The notes under the pieces are model-generated. The model worked only from the letters and a program-made list of their open reading frames with translations. It was not told the DNA's origin and did no database searches. From Euglena gracilis (Eukaryota > Euglenida > Euglenophyceae > Euglenales), in the NCBI GenBank assembly GCA_039621445.1, contig CP154954.1:20632642-20696641 (forward strand): a DNA stretch of 64,000 bases, written 5' to 3'. Positions 57,342 through 64,000 of the stretch are shown here, piece after piece. Each line of letters starts with the position of its first letter. Within the stretch, counting starts at the first letter, position 1. Position numbers and translations under genes: made by a program.

Positions 57342-57770
57342 GTCCCCGGAAAAAATAACAACCGGAAAAAATAACAACCCAAGCCTTTCAGGTTGTTTTT
57401 TTTTTGGTTGTTATTTTTTTATTTTTTTTCCTGTGTAAAGGCCCCGCCTTCGCCATGGCTCTTTGGATACTTTCTCACTTGGCCTGGCTGAGAGGGTGGC
57501 GGGGCCAGTATGGATGAGCAAACCCCTTTGTTCCTTTCAGAATCGTCATGGAAAAGCATGTCCTTGCAGCAAAGCCTTCCGTGAACAAGAAACTAGTCGA
57601 CCAAGAATTTGCGATTTTGACCTGTCAGATATTGACGTCGCTGACCTTATTTGATGACCTGGACCCAGTTTTTCGTGAATTCCATATTGACGTCCTTGTT
57701 GCTCTGAAAGCCTTCCGGGTTTGTATTTTTTCCCGGTTCTATTTTTTCGGTTGTTATTTTTTCCGGGGAC
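57342..57770 (+). mobile_element. TIR element with an exon-like interior
   Basis: Perfect 23-bp inverted repeats: 57342-57364 (starting GTCCCCGGAAAAAATAACAA) and 57748-57770. The interior contains a strong acceptor (TTCCTTTCAG at 57540) and an open frame to about 57720 encoding MEKHVLAAKPSVNKKLVDQE, possibly a captured host exon. A partial, reversed relative lies at 52419-52566. Family unknown. Confidence 0.6.
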
Positions 57771-58069
57771 CATTAAGGATAATTAATAATTACAATGAAC
57801 ATAAATTAAATTACAATTATTTATATTATAGATTTATATTAGGTAATATATTCACATATTTGTATAGTATACTAGATTATGACTATATAATTCTAATTAT
57901 AAGTAATAAGTATAATTATAAATTATAATTACTAATTATAATTTCATTATAATTATAATAATTACAATTTAATTACTAATTTATACTTCTAATTCTACTT
58001 TAATTATAATTATAATTATAATTCTCATTTATCGTTCCTAGTATATTTATAATTATCTTTATACTTCTC

Positions 58070-58290
58070 CTTCCCCTTCTCCTTCTCCTGGGAACCTTGT
58101 CCTGTCCTTCTCCTCTTTGTCTCTCCTTCCCTTCCCCTTCTCCTTCTCCTTCTCCTTCGCCTTCTCCTTCCCTTCTCATTCTCCTTCCCCTTCCCCTTCT
58201 CCTTCCCCTTCAATCCTTCCCCATTCTCCTTCCACTTACCCTTCTCTGATCCTTCGCCCCCTTCTCCTTCGCCTTATACTTCTCCTTCTC
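58070..58290 (+). repeat. CCTTCT / TTCTCC polypyrimidine repeat
   Basis: About 220 bases of irregular TTCTCC and CTTCCC hexamers. Non-coding by composition. The preceding 57780-58060 is AT-rich TAATTATA repeat. Confidence 0.93.
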
Positions 58291-58297
58291 ATTCATA

Positions 58298-58706
58298 CCC
58301 CCCCCCCTAGTCGTACGACCACCCCTCATTTATGACCACCCCCCGGTCACAGGTTGCAGGTTATGGGGGTGTTATGACCACCCCCCCCCCGGTCACAGGT
58401 TGCAGGTTGCGAAAAATTTTAACCCCCAAAAATAAGTCCCCCCCCTGGCCGGTCCGAGCAAAAATCCATGAAATGGACCCCCCCAAAATAAGGTCCCCCC
58501 TGCCGGCGCGAAGCGCCGGATTTTTGAAAAATGGGACATTTTTGGGGGGTAAATCTGCCATTTTGGGACAGTCTTCACACACTTCTACGACCGCCCCCTC
58601 ATCTATGACCACCCCCCGGTCACAGGTTGCAGGTTATGGGGGTGTTATGACCACCCCCCCCCCGGTCACAGGTTGCAGGAACCCGGTCATACGACTAGGG
58701 GGGGGG
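58298..58706. mobile_element. Foldback element CCCTAGTCGTACGACC, copy 2
   Basis: Second copy of 56908-57321 in the same orientation, with small length changes in C/G tracts and a few substitutions. It is flanked at the right by TAATTATA. Confidence 0.8.
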
Positions 58707-58758
58707 TAATTATAATTATAATTATAATTCCAAACAAACTAATATTTTAATTTAACAT

Positions 58759-59166
58759 AACCCCCCCAAATATAAACCCCCCCAAATACAAACCCCCCCA
58801 AATATAAAACCCCCCCTGAGGACCTTGAAATCACGCCCAAATATAACCCCCCCCCCTCCGGCGCAAAGCGCCGGAAGGAAAAATTTTCGACAAAATATCT
58901 CCCAAAATTGTCATTTTTGTCAGATTTGGGAACAATTTTTACCAAAAACATGTGAAAATTGCTCCTTCGCCCGAAAAATGAAGTTTTTGGACCCCCAAGG
59001 GTGGGCGTATTTGTTATTTTGGACCAAAAAAGTGTCTACTGGAACCCACCGGGAAATTGATTTTTCCGACCGAATATAAAACCCCCCCAAATATAAAACC
59101 CCCCCTCGGGGTCTTGAAATTTCCGCCCTATTTTTAAACCGGGGGGGTTTATATTTTGGGGGGGTT
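58759..59166. mobile_element. Foldback element with CCCCCCCAAATATAAA ends
   Basis: Left end CCCCCCCAAATATAAACCC, right end the inverse GGGTTTATATTTTGGGGGGG. Inside are CTTGAAAT boxes at 58818 and 59106, each followed by a CGCCC block, and a CCGGCGCAAAGCGCCGG hairpin near 58858. The CTTGAAAT box also occurs at about 4244 and 11440. Confidence 0.6.
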
Positions 59167-59418
59167 TAGTATTGTGAATTTTTAAGTTTTCATTATTTAT
59201 AATCATATATGTAATTTATGGATGATACGATGGACAATATCTCTATTAATAGCAGCTTCTAACACAATAAATATAGTAGTATTTTCATAACAGGAATTTT
59301 TTGAAAGGTTGGAACCCATGGGTGTATTTTTTGGAGAGAGTAGTGTAGTAGAGTAGTAGCAAGTCCATGTCTTTGCCTCTGAACGGTGCGGTGTTGTGCC
59401 CACTGGCACGATGGACAG

Positions 59419-59493
59419 GAGCCTGTTGCCAGCAAGTGTGGTGAGATTCAGGGTTTTGACAACTCCGATGGTGCCCTGAACCCTCTGGACTGG
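59419..59493 (+). CDS. Exon, module B of the second gene copy
   Basis: Between ATGGACAG and GTTGGA the peptide is PVASKCGEIQGFDNSDGALN. It is homologous to the exon at 1414, which is also preceded by AG. Module function unknown. From 59494 to 60297 I see C tracts and no supported exon. Confidence 0.52.
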
Positions 59494-60297
59494 GTTGGAA
59501 GGGCTTTATGCACGACGCTATGCCTGCATCATGTGCATTCTTATGGCCACATCACATGTCCGCGTGGAAACCCGACCCCCCATTTATACCCCCCCCCCCC
59601 CCCGGGCCCAACCACCAAACCGTTATTTATACCCCCCCCCCCCCCCCGGAAGGCATGAGAAGGCAAAGAGAACTGCCAAGGCGCATTGGACATCTCTTCC
59701 ACGATATCGGGAGCAGTAAACGACACACCCAGGTCAATGGAGGCCATTGGAGCAGGTCTGGGAATGAAAGGAGGACGTGCAGCCAACTCTTAGGGGGTCC
59801 ACAATACCTCCTCAGCCAGACACTAAACCGTGACCTCTAACCCCCCCCACTATAACCCCCCTTCGGGGCCAACCACTAAACAGGATCTTATAACCGCCGA
59901 GGGGGGGGAAAGTGGGGGGGTTTATGCAGGCCAATGCTGTTAATTGTTTTCCTGCCCCCACCCATGTGAATGAACCCCCTTGCCCAATGAAGGGGTGTCC
60001 GGACCATCATTGTCCCCTTTTATGGCAGCACAAATGTCCACACACCCAACGTCCGGACTGTGCGGATTGTCGCGTTTATGTTCATTGGGCTTTGTGGGGC
60101 CTTGCCTGTTTAGCTGATGCCCATGGCAGCATGCGTGTATGTGTGTGGTTGTAGCTGCTGTCGGGCGTTGCAATGGTCCACCTTCAAGCAAATGCATGCC
60201 ATTTGTTTTTAATGGAATCCATCCAGCCACCCATCCGCTCACAGTGGACGTGTGCGGTATGATGCTCATGCAGCCATCCATTCTTTGCAATCTAAAG

Positions 60298-60411
60298 GGA
60301 TCAGCCACCCTCTACCGCGTTGCCGTGCAGTCAAAGCTGATATGGCTCCCAAGTACTTCCTTTGAGCTAGTTGCAGATGTCCAGGGCATGCCTTTTGTTT
60401 TGACTTCTGAG
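60298..60411 (+). CDS. Exon, module C of the second gene copy
   Basis: The exon is 114 bases, after TCTAAAG and before GTTGGT, encoding GSATLYRVAVQSKLIWLPST then FELVADVQGMPFVL. Homologous to 2584-2707 in the same phase. From 60412 to 61005 I find no exon; the intron ends with a GGGAAACTGTCA-family remnant (60960-60990). Confidence 0.58.
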
Positions 60412-61005
60412 GTTGGTCTGATTTGTGTGGCTATTTGCTAAATTGATAAGTTTGATGCTTGGTGAATTGAGCCAACAGTGTGCTTACCCCATGTGTGTCA
60501 CTCTAAAGATGCACCCAGGGGCGGTCATTGACACCTTCTCAGTTTCTTGTACCTGCCGATCCAGGCAGGAGTTTCCGTGTTCCATGCATGCATTTCCTGC
60601 AGCTATTCTCATACCTTCCAGACATACCCCTACCGCCCCTTGGGAAACGGTCTGCGGAAGTCAGCAAGTACAGAGACAGGTCCCCAAAAGGTCAGGTCAG
60701 AGGAGACAGTTTCCTGGGCAAAAAAAAGACATTTGACGGACCCCACCAGACACAAGAATCCAAATAGTGGATATTTACCAAAATGTGTCAGAATTCAATC
60801 CTGAAAACAACGTTGGCATATTTTCAATTTGGAAAATATTTGGTTTTTTCAACTAAAACATTAAAAAAAAAATGAAAGGAGACAGACCAGCAGGTGCAAG
60901 GCTAGGAGACATTTCTATGTGGACAGGTTAGCGGGTACGGGGAATTAGAAGACCGTTCCCCGGCAGGACAGTTTCCCAGGGGGGGGGGGGAGGTTGTTAC
61001 TGCAG

Positions 61006-61146
61006 CAGACCTGCCCTGGGGAGGATGGGCATGGGCAATGCCCCCAGGGACATGCCATCCAGCATTCAACTTCAAACAGCAGCTTCACCTGTAATGTGTG
61101 CAAAGCGGAGCTGCAGGCGTCACCGATGTATGGCTGCCGTCCGAGG
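61006..61146 (+). CDS. Exon, first half of the second copy's C1-type zinc finger
   Basis: After TTACTGCAG it encodes CPGEDGHGQCPQGHAIQHST, then SSFTCNVCK and MYGCRP, with all ligands of 5441-5603 kept. The left copy ends at GTACTT after CGTCCGG; here the matching position reads CCGAGGC, with no GT. Either a downstream donor (GTATGT near 61167) is used or splicing of this copy is impaired. Confidence 0.6.
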
Positions 61147-61460
61147 CTTCTTTCAGCCGGCCCTTGTATGTGGGCCCAATGTTCTAAATATTCTAAAAAA
61201 AAATCTTAAATTCAGTTCTCATTCCCCAGAAATCAATAGTCATTATTGCCAGCATTTTTCTTCCTGAGGGATGGACTTGGCACTGCTTTGGAGGGGACCC
61301 CTCACCCATCCTGACTGGAGGGGTGGTATGCTATGCGATGCTATGCGGCTAATCGGGAAGTAAGAGGGTCTGTGCCACAGTTGAACGAAGTGGGAGAGGA
61401 GGAGGGGAATTCCGGGTTCCAGTCCCCCTGGTCTGGCGGGGGTTGCCGGCTCCCCCACAG

Positions 61461-61530
61461 ACGGGGGCCCCGAAGCCGGTGCTGCCACTACGCTGCGTGC
61501 GAGGCGTGCCACCGGATGACCACAGCTGCA
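61461..61530 (+). CDS. Exon, second half of the second copy's zinc finger
   Basis: After CCCCCACAG it encodes RGPRSRCCHYAACEACHRMT. The C-x-Y-x-x-C-x-x-C-H ligands match CCNYDECLACHE at 5864. The right end is not fixed. Confidence 0.52.
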
Positions 61531-61627
61531 CATGACCCAACTGTTCCTTGGGCCAGGGGCAGGGCTGTATGGGAATCCCCGCAAACCCATCAGGGGGTCG
61601 ACCCCCCGACCCCCATCCGGGGGTACC

Positions 61628-61880
61628 GGGGGGGGGGGGGGAATTGGATGCCGAAAAAATTGATTGGGAAAAAATTGGCGTACAGGAATCCTGCCAAATT
61701 TTTCCAGGCCTTTTTTGAAAATCCTGCCTCAAAATTTTGAAGATCACCCTTTTTCCAGTCATCTTGCATACAAAACCTGCCAATTTTTTCCGAGCCGTTT
61801 TCAGGTTTGGCACCAATTTTTTAGGCTTCCAATTTTTTCGGGTCTAATTTTATCTAGCTTCAATTCCCCCCCCCCCCCCC
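61628..61880. mobile_element. Inverted-repeat element with GGGGAATTG ends
   Basis: G tract plus GAATTGGATGCCGAAAAAATT at the left; AATTTTTTCGGGTC and CAATTC plus a C tract at the right. Several internal AAAAATTGG/CCAATTTTT pairs. No gene. It resembles other G/C-tract-ended elements in this window. Confidence 0.45.
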
Positions 61881-62729
61881 GATAGGGGGGGGTCGGTCTT
61901 GGCATGCATAGTTCTTGCCCTTTCCGGGCACCGTCAAATATAGTGAGCGACCCTGACTGACTCCCCCACCGCAACGGAATGCATTGGTGTTCGGGAATCC
62001 CCGTCCCTCTCCTGCTGTTGGCTTTTGAGGACACGTCGTCGAAGGTCCGTTTTCAGGATCGGATGGGCTCGTCCTTACATGGTCCGACATGAGAAGGGCC
62101 CCACCCCTCCTTTGCTACCACCCCCCATTTTCCTTCAGCGAATAACGAAGTCAGACAGTTCTTATGAGGACAGATCAGAAAGGAGAAGAGGACATTTTCC
62201 TCAGATCAGAGTAAAGAAGGTGAAATTTCCCAGGGTTCAATGGCCATGGATTCACTAAACTCTCAAGCCTAGTGTAGCTTCGCTTGGGCCAATGTATTTT
62301 TTGTGGATCGGTTTGTGCCTCTGAACACAAAAGTATTCCACCCCAGAATGCTACGCCAGAACTTCGGCAGTGATTTTTTTGGGGGAGTAGGGTCGCTGGA
62401 TGGGTCGTGGGTGAACGGCTCTTCAATAAAGTGGGGTTTTGGTGGGTTGCAGCTTCGGTATGCAAAGTTCCCCCTCGAGTCACCACGCAAATGAATGGCC
62501 CATGAATGGTCGCAGAGTGGTGAATGAATGGCCCACCAAATGAATGGTCGCCTTTACTTTCAATTTACCCATGTTAGCAGGTACACAGACAGAGGACAGT
62601 GTCTGGGGGGGGGGGTCGTCTGGAGAATATTTTCCTGGAGGGGGTTGGGGGAATAGCACCAATGGCGTAAGTTGCCGCCCACATTTCACCCCATGGCTGG
62701 TGGGGGTCCAGGCTGACCTCCGCATCCTG

Positions 62730-62868
62730 TCCGTGCGGAAGGGGCGATGCAGGCCACGGCTGTTGAGGGCGGCCATTCCACCCTGGCCATCAAGGGGACG
62801 TTCTCCGCCACCGGGCGCAACTCCCTCAAGCCCAGGGCTCGGCAGTGGTTCCGTGCAGAACCTTGTCG
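62730..62868 (+). CDS. Exon, SPRY-like start of the second gene copy
   Basis: It encodes MQATAVEGGHSTLAIKGTFS followed by ATGRNSLKPRA, homologous to 6796-6992 and 50903. The acceptor is unresolved because the frame has a stop at about 62715. From 61881 to 62729 no other exon is supported. From 62869 to 63895 only a doubtful frame (about 63180-63270) is open. Confidence 0.48.
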
Positions 62869-63895
62869 CATAAGTTGTGTTCGAAGGGGCTAACCCATCT
62901 GCTCAAACCCTCGCGTCGGTCTGTGCGCAGGACACGAGAAAATTCTGATTTGTTTCGGCCCCGCTAATGAGGCGACAGCAGGGTGGTGGCTGCGACCGGG
63001 GAAGTATTGTTCCAGTGTCCATTTGGGTAATTTGGGTGACGGCAAAAATGTGAAATGTGAAAATGTGGGGGTGCCGGCATTACAACGAAATCATGGCACA
63101 TTTGGCCTCAAACCAGAGCGCTGTCGGGTTCTTCCGCTTTGGGAACGGGCTCCAAATACGATGCCGACTCCTGCGAGCGCTTCGGCTGGAGGGCCTAGAC
63201 CCCTGCGGCCCACTGGCGCTGGGCGTTTACCCCGCCGACACCCCCGCAGCCCTATTGGATGCCCATGGCTGACAGCCGCCGGCATCCAATGCGGCGGCCA
63301 TGTGTGACCTTGGGTGCTGCCCCGCACCACCCCCCTTCGCCCACCGACCACCCCTAAACAACGACCCCCCCCCCGTCGGGGGTTGCAGGTCGGGGGTGTG
63401 AAAGACCCTCCCCCTGGTGGGCGGTGTAGGCGGCTTTGAAATTTGGGCCCTGGCCGTCCCTGGTCGGGGGTTGTAGGAAACAGGTCTGTGAGCAAAGGGG
63501 GGGGGGAGTGGGTGCTCGCCATTGTCATTTTGTTTGCGTGTGCTGGGGCTCATGGCCAGGGCGGTATTGGAACACTGGCCGACCCCCGCCCCCGCCCCCG
63601 TCCTGGTGGGTATGGGGGGTCCGACCCCCCACAAGGCATTCCTACATTCCTGGGGTCGACATATGCAAAATCAAAGTTTCCTTCGGCAAATTCATTTTCG
63701 CAGGGTGCAACGGTGGGTGAGGGGGCGGTTGACCCACCCCCTTCACCGCCCAGGTGGAGTGGGTTGGGCGTCCAAACCACACCAGGCTTTCCCACAGCCC
63801 TGCCGATGGTTTGGATTTGTTGCAGTCGAGACCTGTCCTTGTTGCGCAACTTTTTTTTCTGCCAAAAAAGAAAACTGTACTCCTGTTTGCCGCAG

Positions 63896-64000
63896 TTTGT
63901 CCCTCTCATGGGCGTGCTGGCCATGCCCACAACCATTACGTCGGAGGGGAGGGCCTGCCCGACAGCATTGGCCTGGTGTGCACCGGCGACACGTGCCAGC
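63896..64000 (+). CDS. Exon, SPRY-like C-terminal part, cut by the window end
   Basis: After TGTTTGCCGCAG the frame encodes GHAHNHYVGGEGLPDSIGLV and CTGDTCQ, homologous to 51651-51815 (LDYYLGEVGLAGSVGLVF). Partial: the exon continues beyond 64000. Confidence 0.52.

Overview
This is nuclear DNA from an intron-rich eukaryote, most likely a microbial one. Coding sequence is scattered as short GT-AG exons on the plus strand. The long introns between them are filled with microsatellites, G/C homopolymer tracts and dispersed inverted-repeat elements. I cannot name the species. No rRNA, tRNA, CRISPR array or bacterial operon was seen.

Host part, left (about 0.4-32.3 kb). Plus-strand exons look like a very large modular gene or several adjacent genes. 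In order they carry: an unnamed module A (413), B (1414), C (2584), a split C1-type zinc finger (5441/5864), SPRY-like beta-sandwich pieces (6796, 8951, 9737), modules H, I and I2 (11594, 12441, 13593), a clear MIB/HERC2 domain (15068), a SAM-like domain split over two exons (19425/19800), and an ADP-ribosyltransferase-like fold spread over at least four exons (21972-26509). A possible terminal exon follows at 28328. Next come copies of an unnamed module J, one decayed (30595) and one intact (32107).

Inserted element (33464-44828). An 11,365-bp DNA element sits between two J-module copies. It has perfect 26-bp terminal inverted repeats starting CTTAGAC and a 5-bp target duplication TCTGT. It carries (i) a six-exon minus-strand gene for a protein of about 958 aa with a ParB-like N-terminal domain, in which all five introns keep phase; (ii) a transposase candidate of about 813 aa interrupted by one frameshift; (iii) a 245-aa plus-strand gene lying wholly within intron 2 of gene (i), with a PCNA-box-like motif near its end; and (iv) 26 near-copies of the palindrome TGCGCA-NN-TGCGCA, 25 of them outside predicted coding sequence. 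This is the best candidate for an undescribed system. Intron 4 of gene (i) is itself a terminal-inverted-repeat element related to one in the host intron at 237-392, that is, an introner-like intron.

Host part, right (about 45-64 kb). A third J module (49171) is followed by SPRY-like exons ending in a stop (50903-51815) and another SPRY piece (53371). A second series of modules A, B, C, zinc finger and SPRY (55682-62868) then repeats the order of the left part, so the window holds tandem diverged paralogues. An AT-rich segment at 56.2-59.2 kb holds several foldback elements.

Exon boundaries in the host genes are inferred from splice consensus, open frames and comparison between paralogous modules. 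The joins between exons are mostly unproven.
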